Below, piece by piece: positions 1 through 6,262 of a stretch of DNA of 8,574 nucleotides. The stretch is from Anaerolineae bacterium. Its GTDB lineage: Bacteria > Chloroflexota > Anaerolineae > 4572-78 > J111. A model generated the notes under the pieces. The model was not told the origin of the DNA. It searched no databases and worked only from the letters and a program-made list of their open reading frames with translations. Location: positions 1-8,574 of the forward strand of contig JAGRBY010000301.1 of assembly GCA_020433835.1 (NCBI GenBank). The letters are read 5' to 3'. Both the position numbers and the translations under genes were made by a program. How positions within the stretch are numbered: the first letter of the stretch is position 1; the number at the start of each line of letters is the position of its first letter.

Positions 1-2737
1 TGGCTTGAGCTAACTCCGGGCCACCTCGACCCCAGGCGACCAATCCCAGCCCACCGAGAGCAAGAGAGATACCAAGCCGATTCTTGCTTTGGTTGAATAG
101 CTCCAGACTCTCGTTATAATAAGCTTCGGCATCGTCATATTCGCCCAAAACCCAGGCAATCAACCCCAATTTATCCAGACCGTTGGCGACGCCGTCCGGC
201 ATGTTGGCGGCGCGAAACAGTTCCAGGCTTTCCAGAAAATAGTGTTGGGCCATCGCAAACTCGCCGCTGCCTTCGCCGATAGAGCCGAGGCCGTAGAGGG
301 CTGTGGCTCGGTGGTACGATCCTTCAAAATGCTTGCTGAGGGCGATACTGGCTTCATAATGCTGTTGGGCTTCTTTGTAGCGCCCCTGATCGCGAGCGCT
401 GTCGCCCAGGTAAATAAGCGCCAAGGCGATTTCTTCAGCCAATTCGGGCGGTTGTAAAACACGCAAGGCATCATTGAGCAACCTTTCAGCTTTGTCGTAA
501 AGACCCAGCGCGCCACAGAATGCGCCTTGCCGCAGTTGGAGCCGGGCCAAAAGCTGTTTGTCATCGATTTGGGCCAGACCTTTAACGGCCTCAGCAAATG
601 CGTCTGCCCCCTCATAAAAGCGACTTCGCAGCCAGAAAAAATCGAATAACCCTTCAATACTCGGTTCGATGAGCGACTCTTGGCAGTGCGTTACCGCCCA
701 ACCCCAGCCGGCTCGAATATTATCAATGTCCGGGTTGATCTGGTTGAGCCAATCGAATCGATCAGCGTCCGAGGGTCGCGCATCACGGGCTTGTAGAAAT
801 TTGGCATAATAGCGACAATGCTTTTCCTGGGTTGTCATTTGTTCATCCGGCATTTGGGACAGCTTTTCAGCAGCAAATTGACGCACTAATTCGTGAACAT
901 CATACCGGCCTGAAGGCGATGCCCGCAGTAACGATTTGTCGACCAATGCAGTTAAGGTCAGCAAGGTGGCTCTAACCACTTCTTGGGCAGCATCACGACG
1001 AAAGCCGCCCCGAAAGATCGATAACTTCATAAAGACGGAGCGTTCAAGCTCCGTCAACATCTGCCACGAATAATCAAATACGGCCCGCATACTGCGATGG
1101 CGTTCCGGAATATTACGCTGTGAAGCGCTCAAAAAATCGAGGCTGCGCTCAATTTCTTGCACAACTTCCTCAATCGATAAGACCCGCAGCCAACTGGCAG
1201 CCAAGATTAAAGCCAACGGACAGCCATCGACCAGTTGGCTGATGCGAATAACGTGCGGCGCTTCGGCTTCGGTCAGTTGGAAATTCCCTCGAATTTGACG
1301 CACCTGCTCGCCAAAGAGATTTATAGCGCTGTAGTGCTCGAGGTTGGAGAGACTCGGCCGAGAAAGTTCAGAGGCACGGTGTTGGCTTTGCGGGTGAGCG
1401 AATGCCGGAAGCGTCGTCTTTCCTTTAGGAAAGTCAATAGGAAAGTCAAGCCCATCAAGCTCAATAACCCATTCTTCCATCAGGTTCAAACGTTCGCGCG
1501 AAGTGACCAGCAGTTTGATCCCCTTGGCTCGCTGCAGCAGATCGGGCAGCAACGTTGCTCCTTCTATCAAATGTTCAAAGTTGTCCAGGATAAAGAGGAT
1601 CTCTTTTTCACGTAGGTGCTGGCCCAACTGATCCATCTGATCGGCTGGGCCATAAAAGGAAAAGTCAATCGCATTGGCGATAGCCGCTGCTAAGAGATTC
1701 GATAGGGCATTGCTCCGCGTTGTTTCGGGAGTCGCAATGGGGGCCAGATTGACAACGTAAACCCCATCAAAAAACGTTACGCCGTCAAAGACCTTATCCG
1801 GCTTAAGATATTGCCTGGCTCCTTCCAACGATAGGCGCGTCTTGCCGATACCACCCGGCCCCACCAAGGTCAACAAACGGCAATCAGGATTATCCAGGTT
1901 GGCGGTCAGTTGATCCATCTCGCGCGTCCGGCCCACAAAGGTATTGGTCTGTGATGGTAAATTGTGCGTAATTGGTTTTTCAGTCTTTTTAATGCGTTCG
2001 TACAGAGCCTTGGTTTCGGCCGCCGGCTCGACGCCCAATTCTTCCACCAAGATACGAGAACACGTTTCATATTGGGCCAAGGCGGCACCACGTTGACCCG
2101 TTTGGGCCAGCAGCAGCATCAGTTCCCGGTGCGCCGTCTCGTGCCACGGCTCCAGAACCAGCAAGCGATTGGCATATTCTATCGCCACCAATGGGTCAGA
2201 CTTGGGCTGCTTGGTATAGTGCTCGATAAGGCTATTCAGGACCTGGACCATCAACGTTTGAAAATAATCGCGCTGCTCCGCACTCCACGCTTCGAATGAT
2301 AGCGCATTTTTAACGTAAAAGCCCGCCAGAAAATCACCCTTGTAGAAATTAACCGCCTGTCGCAGCGGGGCCAGGTCGCGCTCCAGATCCGTTGGCTCCA
2401 GATCCGTACTCCCTTCGACAGCCGCTTGAAAGAGGGTTACATCCACCTGATGCGGCGCATCCAGATTAAAAGCCACGCTTTGAGATTCGATAATAATGTA
2501 GGGTTCCACGGCTTTACGCAGCGTGCCCAGCGTCGTGGTTAGATTGCGCTTGGCTTTGGCTTCGGGCATATCACCCCACAGCAGTTCCACCAGGGTTTCC
2601 CGGCTGTGTGGTTGACCGGTCACAGCCAGATAGTACAGCAGCGCTTCAGCCTTGGCCGTAGCCAACCCGGTTAGCGGTCTTTCCCCCAATACAATCTGGG
2701 GTTTTCCCAGCAGATTGAGATGTAAGGTCTCAATCAT
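1..2737 (-). CDS. AfsR/SARP-like transcriptional regulator (BTAD + NB-ARC + TPR), C-terminus outside window
   Basis: The frame is open from ATG at 2737 to the window edge, giving 912 codons without a stop. It starts with AGGAGAC (2741-2747) three bases upstream. Domains seen: winged-helix/OmpR-like DNA-binding region (about residues 5-95); BTAD helical domain (about 97-252) with the typical EELGVEPAAET ending; STAND/NB-ARC ATPase (about 265-520) with VGR at 268-270, Walker A GPGGIGKT (293-300), Walker B LFILDN (D385), the TSRERL motif (412-417) and the GCPLAL motif (505-510); a winged-helix linker around 550-620; and TPRs from about 730 to the edge, with recurring A-x-x-x-Y/F-x-E/D-A-L/S patterns. 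In this family, ATP-dependent oligomerisation relieved through the TPR sensor controls transcription of nearby or distant genes. The target and ligand are unknown. The gene is divergent from whatever lies at 2878-3125. Two in-frame microduplications (TDLEP/TDLER and IDFP/IDFP) are present. The family call is firm; the specific role is not. Confidence 0.93.
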   Translation of the reverse strand, partial: MIETLHLNLLGKPQIVLGERPLTGLATAKAEALLYYLAVTGQPHSRETLVELLWGDMPEAKAKRNLTTTLGTLRKAVEPYIIIESQSVAFNLDAPHQVDVTLFQAAVEGSTDLEPTDLERDLAPLRQAVNFYKGDFLAGFYVKNALSFEAWSAEQRDYFQTLMVQVLNSLIEHYTKQPKSDPLVAIEYANRLLVLEPWHETAHRELMLLLAQTGQRGAALAQYETCSRILVEELGVEPAAETKALYERIKKTEKPITHNLPSQTNTFVGRTREMDQLTANLDNPDCRLLTLVGPGGIGKTRLSLEGARQYLKPDKVFDGVTFFDGVYVVNLAPIATPETTRSNALSNLLAAAIANAIDFSFYGPADQMDQLGQHLREKEILFILDNFEHLIEGATLLPDLLQRAKGIKLLVTSRERLNLMEEWVIELDGLDFPIDFPKGKTTLPAFAHPQSQHRASELSRPSLSNLEHYSAINLFGEQVRQIRGNFQLTEAEAPHVIRISQLVDGCPLALILAASWLRVLSIEEVVQEIERSLDFLSASQRNIPERHRSMRAVFDYSWQMLTELERSVFMKLSIFRGGFRRDAAQEVVRATLLTLTALVDKSLLRASPSGRYDVHELVRQFAAEKLSQMPDEQMTTQEKHCRYYAKFLQARDARPSDADRFDWLNQINPDIDNIRAGWGWAVTHCQESLIEPSIEGLFDFFWLRSRFYEGADAFAEAVKGLAQIDDKQLLARLQLRQGAFCGALGLYDKAERLLNDALRVLQPPELAEEIALALIYLGDSARDQGRYKEAQQHYEASIALSKHFEGSYHRATALYGLGSIGEGSGEFAMAQHYFLESLELFRAANMPDGVANGLDKLGLIAWVLGEYDDAEAYYNESLELFNQSKNRLGISLALGGLGLVAWGRGGPELAQA

Positions 2738-2740
2738 TGC

Positions 2741-2747
2741 GTCTCCT
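2741..2747 (-). promoter_or_regulatory. Ribosome binding site of the BTAD regulator
   Basis: Read on the minus strand the bases are AGGAGAC, directly upstream of the ATG at 2737. This supports that ATG as the start. Confidence 0.75.
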
Positions 2748-2825
2748 ATCATCAATCTTCAGCGAACAATCTGTACGTTATTTGCAACTTTTTTGCATTT
2801 TTTTGGGGCAGCCTGGTAAGGTCTA

Positions 2826-2834
2826 AGTATATCA
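2826..2834 (-). promoter_or_regulatory. Candidate extended -10 promoter for the BTAD regulator
   Basis: On the minus strand the sequence reads TGATATACT, an extended -10 (TGN followed by TATACT). A start of transcription about 7 bases downstream would leave a leader of roughly 80 nt. At 17 bp upstream only a weak -35 (TCCTGA, 2849-2854) is visible. A similar TGNTATACT lies upstream of the ATPase gene at 6222-6230. This is inference from motif only. Confidence 0.35.
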
Positions 2835-2864
2835 CAGCCTGAACTTAATCAGGAATTGAACAAT

Positions 2865-2870
2865 AAGGAG
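2865..2870 (+). promoter_or_regulatory. Strong Shine-Dalgarno AAGGAG before ATG 2878
   Basis: AAGGAG is followed by seven mostly A bases and then ATG. Its quality is the main reason to believe the small reading frame at 2878 is or was translated. Confidence 0.55.
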
Positions 2871-2877
2871 ACAAAAA

Positions 2878-3125
2878 ATGACACGCTCAACCATAGATAT
2901 GCATGTTAGCCAATGGGGCCTTTTTTATGGAGAAATAATGTGGTTCTTTGGAAAGTGTGAAATGATAAAGACGATCTACATCCTCCCGATTTAGCGAATT
3001 TTATAAGATTCGCAGACGTCTTAAAAATTTTGGCTCACTATGGACTGCAAAGAGGTCATAGAAATGGAGACAAGGGGCATGCCCGAATGTCTTTAGCGGG
3101 CATCCAACAACTCTTAGGGCGATAG
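2878..3125 (+). pseudogene. Small unrecognised plus-strand gene, apparently broken by a one-base frameshift
   Basis: AAGGAG (2865-2870) sits seven bases before ATG 2878, an excellent ribosome binding site. The frame runs 38 codons (starts MTRSTIDMHV, includes WGLFYGEIMWFFGKCE) and ends at TAG 2992-2994. A second frame is open from 2961 to TAG 3123-3125 (54 codons) and reads as a plausible soluble sequence (DKDDLHPPDLANF, then FADVLKILAHYGLQRG). Adding one A in the short A run near 2959-2962 joins the two into a protein of about 82 residues. It could be a decayed gene, a sequencing error, or a genuine 38-residue peptide with chance open frame after it. I recognise no family. It is transcribed away from the BTAD regulator, so it could be a target of that regulator, but nothing proves this. 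A 7-bp inverted repeat lies inside the second half (3079-3103). Confidence 0.35.
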
Positions 3126-3132
3126 ATTCCCG

Positions 3133-3869
3133 CTAAACTTGTCCTCGCGTAGGCGGGGAAACATGCGGACATGACAGCGGCCAGCGTTCCTCTTCGTAAC
3201 CTATAGAGAGCCAAAATTTTTTCCCCGCTTCCAATAGAAAAATAGAGTCGGGGAATATTTTTTCACGAATTTCTATAGGTAAACGCCGAGTCGATCCAAT
3301 TTTTCCAACGAATCCTACAAGACTCGCCAATTCTTTCAAATTATTTCCAACGATCCTATAGGAATCTGCCAACTCGTTCTTAGAGGATCGCCGAATCCTA
3401 TAGGAATCTGTGGATCTCTTTCTTGACCTTCATCGAATCCTATAGGAATCTGCCGACTCGTTCTTAGAGGATGGTCGAATCCTATAGGAATCTGGGAATC
3501 TTTTTCTCGACCTTCGTCGAATCCTATAGGAATCTGCCGATCTCTTTCTTGACCTTCGCCGAATCCTATAGGAATCTGCCGATCTTTTTCTCGACCCCCG
3601 CCGAATCCTATAGGAATCTGTGGATCTCTTTCTTGACCTTCATCGAATCCTATAGGAATCTGCGGATCTTTTTCTCGACCCCCGCCGAATCCAATAGCAA
3701 AAGGCGAATCCCTTGCCGGGGATTGGCGTGATCCAATCAAAACACCGGAGTCTTTGAGACGCATGCAGTATGAGACAAAGCATACTTTAACAGCCATCCA
3801 TTGGCCGTGCCAACGACGAAACGATGGTTGCAAAATTTCAACAAACAAACGCACCATCCTACTCGTCAA
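3133..3869 (-). pseudogene. Possible 14-residue-repeat protein on the minus strand of the array, with one frameshift
   Basis: From TTG 3869 (ATGs inside at 3857, 3797 and 3764) the minus frame is open through the whole array, giving repeats such as QIPIGFDEGQERDP and QIPIGFGGGREKDR. It ends after QIPIGSLEII at 3336. The unit at 3351 lacks one base (CGATCC instead of CGAATCC); restoring it continues the frame to a stop at 3133. That stretch still shows repeat-like segments: LVGFVGKIGSTR, LPIEIREKIFPDS, LSIGYEEERW. The edge units at 3733 and 3691 give GVLIGSRQSPARDS and FAIGFGGGREKDP, so I-G-[FSY] and charged positions persist where the DNA has diverged. The plus strand has stops in the left flank. 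Against coding: differences between central units are largely nonsynonymous, and a period divisible by three keeps frames open automatically. It begins about 20 bp after the pentapeptide gene stop. No family is recognised. Confidence 0.35.
3195..3769. repeat. 42-bp tandem repeat array with palindromic core TCCTATAGGA
   Basis: The core CCTATAGG starts at 3355, 3397, 3439, 3481, 3523, 3565, 3607 and 3649, an exact 42-bp period. Units at 3397-3649 share the invariant 19-mer CGAATCCTATAGGAATCTG. It is followed by about 23 bp of three recurring types: A ends TCTTGACCTTC, B ends TCTCGACC with TTC or CCC, and C contains CGTTCTTAGAGGAT. The order left to right is C A C B A B A B. The units at 3397 and 3649 are of one type, while 3397 and 3607 are identical over 42 bp. 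Decayed units continue in register on the right (core positions 3691 and 3733) and on the left (about 3314, 3272, 3231, 3200, with small indels). The 5-bp GAATC flanks the CTATAG palindrome as a direct repeat. The period is 14 codons and also four turns of B-DNA. The array is not CRISPR, because the variable parts recur. Confidence 0.95.
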
Positions 3870-3896
3870 CCAGCCATCCTACGCACCATCCTACTC
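3851..3896. repeat. Short direct repeats GCACCATCCTACTC
   Basis: The 14-mer occurs at 3851-3864 and 3883-3896, with a partial third copy (CCATCCTAC) at 3874-3882 between them. The right copy overlaps the stop codon of the pentapeptide gene. On the minus strand each copy reads GTAGGATGG, which resembles a Shine-Dalgarno and could serve the TTG start at 3869. The stretch 3770-3850 shows nothing else I can support. Confidence 0.6.
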
Positions 3897-4493
3897 ATGC
3901 AAAACAATATCCAGACTATACAGCAGCGACATCGCCTCCGGCAATGAAAATTTGGTACCTTTAAGCCGATTGGCATCCGCGGCGATAGTGTAGTTGACGG
4001 CTCCCGTAAAATCGGCGCTCGTTAGATTGGTATTATGGAAGCGGCTGTTCGTAAAATCGGTCTTGAGACACTGGGCTTCGGTCAGATCGGCCTCGGCAAA
4101 ATCAACCTCTTTGGCGATGCAGTCAACAAACTTGACCTCCTTTAGATTCAAGCCAAAGAACGAGCCATAATTGAGCACGCAACGGATGAAGTCGATGGTT
4201 TTGAGAAAGCTGCGTTGATGCCAATTGGCTTCCGTCCAATTGATGCCGATCAACTGCGAGTCTTGAAACGTGGTTGTTGTAAAGATGCAGTTCTCAACCC
4301 GAACCAGACTTAAATCGGAGCCTTGAAACGTACAATCGCGAAAACGACAGTTGACAAAGGCCGTTTCGCGAAAGGTACAATCGACAAACGTACATTCATC
4401 GAATTCTTTGTCGATGATTTCGGCGTTTTGGTAACTTAAACCTTTGAACTGTTGAGCATTGAATTCTATCTCTGTGGTTAGGAATCGATCCAT
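3891..4493 (-). CDS. Pentapeptide-repeat protein, Qnr-like architecture, 200 aa
   Basis: Starting at ATG 4493 (MDRFLTTEIEF) the protein has 200 residues. Every fifth residue is a central Phe or Leu: positions 31, 36, 41, 46, 51, 56, 61 and again 71, 76, 81, then after an irregular Trp-rich stretch (82-101) at 102, 107, 112, 117, 122, 132, 137, 147, 152, 157 and 162. This predicts a right-handed quadrilateral beta-helix in two blocks, as in Qnr/MfpA-type proteins. The tail (FSLPEAMSLLYSLDIVL, about 182-198) resembles the C-terminal dimerisation helix region of Qnr proteins. The first block is Cys-rich (CTF, DCTF, NCRF). No signal peptide is visible, so it is probably cytoplasmic. Known Qnr/MfpA members mimic DNA and bind gyrase, but most pentapeptide proteins have no known function; quinolone protection is not claimed here. 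The longer frame to TTG 4547 runs into the inverted-repeat element and was not chosen. AAAGGA lies about 15 bases upstream of the chosen ATG, longer spacing than usual. Confidence 0.88.
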   Translation of the reverse strand: MDRFLTTEIEFNAQQFKGLSYQNAEIIDKEFDECTFVDCTFRETAFVNCRFRDCTFQGSDLSLVRVENCIFTTTTFQDSQLIGINWTEANWHQRSFLKTIDFIRCVLNYGSFFGLNLKEVKFVDCIAKEVDFAEADLTEAQCLKTDFTNSRFHNTNLTSADFTGAVNYTIAADANRLKGTKFSLPEAMSLLYSLDIVLHE

Positions 4494-4512
4494 TTTGATC
4501 GAGAATTGTCCT

Positions 4513-4578
4513 TTCAATGAATAAACCGTATGAGTTACGCAGTTCAAAAGGTGACAGTCACTTCAATGCGATAAACCG
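4513..4578. repeat. Near-duplicate TTCAATG-ATAAACCG, two copies
   Basis: TTCAATGAATAAACCG (4513-4528) and TTCAATGCGATAAACCG (4562-4578) differ by one substitution and one indel. The first lies just upstream of the pentapeptide ATG. The second begins inside the left arm of the inverted-repeat element. This suggests a local duplication tied to insertion of, or recombination at, the element. Confidence 0.5.
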
Positions 4579-4631
4579 ACTTTTTTGGGCCAAATGGACA
4601 CGCATTTTAATAAAAAAGTGACTGTCACCTT
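4548..4631. mobile_element. 84-bp REP/MITE-like element with perfect 16-bp inverted ends
   Basis: AAGGTGACAGTCACTT at 4548-4563 is matched by its exact reverse complement at 4616-4631. Each arm contains its own odd palindrome GTGAC-A-GTCAC. A second inner pair, AATGCG (4565-4570) and CGCATT (4601-4606), extends the fold. CAA flanks the element on both sides (4545-4547, 4632-4634), a possible 3-bp target duplication. It contains no gene. It begins 13 bp after the ATPase stop codon, so as RNA it could form a long hairpin between the ATPase and pentapeptide genes and affect mRNA ends. The palindromic arms in opposite orientation resemble REP pairs mobilised by RAYT/Y1-type transposases. That assignment is inference, as no transposase is in the window. 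Confidence 0.7.
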
Positions 4632-4644
4632 CAACGACCCGATC

Positions 4645-6120
4645 TTAATAGGCCTTGCCCAGAGTGATATTCAATCCATCCCGGTAAAGAATCGGGATCT
4701 TATAGGACTCTTTCGTCTGTTCGAAAAAGCCGATATCGATTAAGATTTTGGCAAACGATTTCGCTTTCAGCTTATCGACCCCAAACAGTTCGGCAATCGA
4801 GTCATCATTGTGTTCCGCTTTGCTATCGCGAAAGGCTTCGATAAGCACTGCAACATCACGACTGGCTTCGGCCAAAAGGGTATCTTCGAGCCGATCATGA
4901 CTGAGCCGGGTGAGGGCGCGTTTGATCGCTTCCGGTTCAATAAGGGGTAATCTATCGACATAGACTCGCGGCTGGCGCTGCTCCCGGCGAAGCTGTTCCT
5001 CCTTGGCCTTGTTGACCAGATCGATCAAATTTCGAGGCGGGATAGCGCCGTTCCCGTCTTTGGTATGGGATATCATCCAGTTCCAGGTTGTGGACCGCCG
5101 TTCGCCGACATCGACTTGTTCGGGGAAAATGAAATCGAACAACTGCTCATTTAAGACATCCGGCCGGTCAACCAGGGCTAAAAATGCCTTGTTTTCGCGC
5201 AGTCGCCGGCACAACATAACCAATAAATCTTCTTTGTCCCAAATTATCTCCCGTTTGCGGGCGTTAATGTGGGTCAGATTAACAAATCGGTTCTGCGTAA
5301 TCTTACGAAACAAATCTTTACGCACAAATAACTTTAACTTTATACGCTCAAAAGCCAGCAAGTCCAGATAAGTTCTAAATAAGGCCCGCAGCGCCGGCAT
5401 CTCGACATCGGGAAAACCGACAAAGGCTTCATCCAAACGGTCGAGGGCAATCCAAATGGTGATGTCATTCTCTGCTAAAGACGCATTCAAAAGATAGAGC
5501 GCATCATCGTGGAGAATAAAGTCGGACGAAAAGTCGGCAACTTTGGGTACAGGGTCTTCGAACTCAATTTTGGGTGTTACAACGGGGATGCCGCTAATAT
5601 CGAAGGTTACATCGATGCCGGCGGCTTTGGGGTTGGTGAAGCGCTGTACCCACTGCGTAAGCCGTGAAAAGATAGTAACCGGCCTATCATCTTGGCTGCG
5701 CAAACCAGTTTGAGCGAGCAAGTTGCTCAGTTTTTGGGTATTTTCCAAATACACACCATCACATAGTTGTAACAACCAATTACCAACCAATGACAGAATA
5801 TACATTTTCCAAATGGCGCTATACTGGCCTTCGTCGAGCGGCCCGGTATACGCCAGGCGTTGAAATATGGGATTGCCCGAGGGATTAAAAGCGGTAATCA
5901 GTTCGACATTGGCGAGTTCGTTGAACTCGGTATAGCGATGATGCAGGTAGCGGTAGAGGGCAGTTTTGCCGGTGCCTTTGTCGCCGGCGATGATGTCGGC
6001 TTTGTCTTCTATCAAAGCCCGAAAGATGTCGGTTTCTACAAAATAATTCTTCAACTGGTTATCAAACTCTGCAACGGAGTTACCCACCTCGATGGTGTTT
6101 AATATCTCTTGCACTTTCAT
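4645..6120 (-). CDS. P-loop ATPase, Sll1717-family-like, possible C-terminal winged helix, 491 aa
   Basis: ATG 6120 is preceded by AAAGGA (6128-6133) at seven-base spacing. The N-terminal segment ends in the first strand of the nucleotide fold, followed by Walker A GDKGTGKT (46-53, K52). A Walker B strand IWIALDRLDEAF (222-233) carries D227 with D230/E231 following. An arginine-bearing IPPRNLIDLVNKA segment (360-372) fits a sensor-2-like position. Residues about 415-485 read as a helical region plus a helix-turn-helix and wing (SIAELFGVDKLKAKSF, then GFFEQTKESYKIP). This architecture matches the uncharacterised cyanobacterial and Chloroflexota group named after Sll1717; the naming is from memory and not searched. 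No membrane segments or signal peptide are seen. Such ATPases are generally thought to be STAND/KAP-like switches, but the substrate and partner are unknown. It is 142 bp downstream of the ABC genes and 151 bp upstream of the pentapeptide gene, all on the same strand. Confidence 0.85.
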   Translation of the reverse strand: MKVQEILNTIEVGNSVAEFDNQLKNYFVETDIFRALIEDKADIIAGDKGTGKTALYRYLHHRYTEFNELANVELITAFNPSGNPIFQRLAYTGPLDEGQYSAIWKMYILSLVGNWLLQLCDGVYLENTQKLSNLLAQTGLRSQDDRPVTIFSRLTQWVQRFTNPKAAGIDVTFDISGIPVVTPKIEFEDPVPKVADFSSDFILHDDALYLLNASLAENDITIWIALDRLDEAFVGFPDVEMPALRALFRTYLDLLAFERIKLKLFVRKDLFRKITQNRFVNLTHINARKREIIWDKEDLLVMLCRRLRENKAFLALVDRPDVLNEQLFDFIFPEQVDVGERRSTTWNWMISHTKDGNGAIPPRNLIDLVNKAKEEQLRREQRQPRVYVDRLPLIEPEAIKRALTRLSHDRLEDTLLAEASRDVAVLIEAFRDSKAEHNDDSIAELFGVDKLKAKSFAKILIDIGFFEQTKESYKIPILYRDGLNITLGKAY

Positions 6121-6127
6121 AGCGACA

Positions 6128-6133
6128 TCCTTT
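6128..6133 (-). promoter_or_regulatory. Ribosome binding site of the ATPase gene
   Basis: On the minus strand it reads GAAAGG-A, with the AGGA core seven bases before ATG 6120. It confirms the start. Confidence 0.7.
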
Positions 6134-6195
6134 CAGGGTTGTATACTCATAAAAAGTCAGTGTTTCTGAACGTGTCGAATAAGAAAGGCAGCGAG

Positions 6196-6234
6196 GTTGT
6201 GGCCGGGGTTAAGATAAGCAAAGTATACCACAAC
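6196..6234 (-). promoter_or_regulatory. Candidate promoter of the ATPase gene within an inverted repeat
   Basis: The minus strand contains TGGTATACT (6222-6230), an extended -10 like the one before the BTAD regulator (TGATATACT). The 7-bp arms GTTGTGG/CCACAAC (6228-6234 and 6196-6202) bracket the region just downstream. The left arm overlaps the TG of the extended -10. This could be an operator or a leader hairpin. No convincing -35 is visible (only T-rich sequence at 6245-6250). The evidence is motif only. Confidence 0.35.
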
Positions 6235-6262
6235 TGTATTGGCGAAAAAAGAGGTTTACATA

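Noticed and set aside
3079..3103. Stem-loop ATGCCCG/CGGGCAT as a terminator
   Set aside because: The 7-bp arms with an 11-nt loop are real, but no T run follows on either strand, and the hairpin falls inside a possible coding stretch.
3141..3165. Single CRISPR type I-E-like repeat (GTCCTCGCGTAGGCGGGGAA)
   Set aside because: There is only one copy and the stem is incomplete on the left side. The resemblance could be chance, and no second copy or cas gene is in the window.
3351..3690. CRISPR array (19-bp constant block with about 23-bp variable blocks)
   Set aside because: The variable blocks fall into three recurring related types and are not unique spacers. The unit is short, the repeat continues as decayed copies, and no cas gene is present.
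3471..3731. Plus-strand protein with ESYRNL repeats
   Set aside because: It is the mirror of the 42-bp array. The period is divisible by three, so all frames stay open in the centre. In the left flank the plus frame hits stops, and there is no ribosome binding site.
4494..4547. Extended N-terminus of the pentapeptide protein from TTG 4547
   Set aside because: The added 18 residues do not resemble the family N-terminus, and the TTG abuts the inverted-repeat element. ATG 4493 gives the usual compact start.
4611..4645. Intrinsic terminator of the ATPase gene
   Set aside because: The six T bases on the minus strand follow an arm whose own palindrome leaves a one-base loop, too tight for a normal terminator hairpin. 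The long-range fold of the element has no T run after it.
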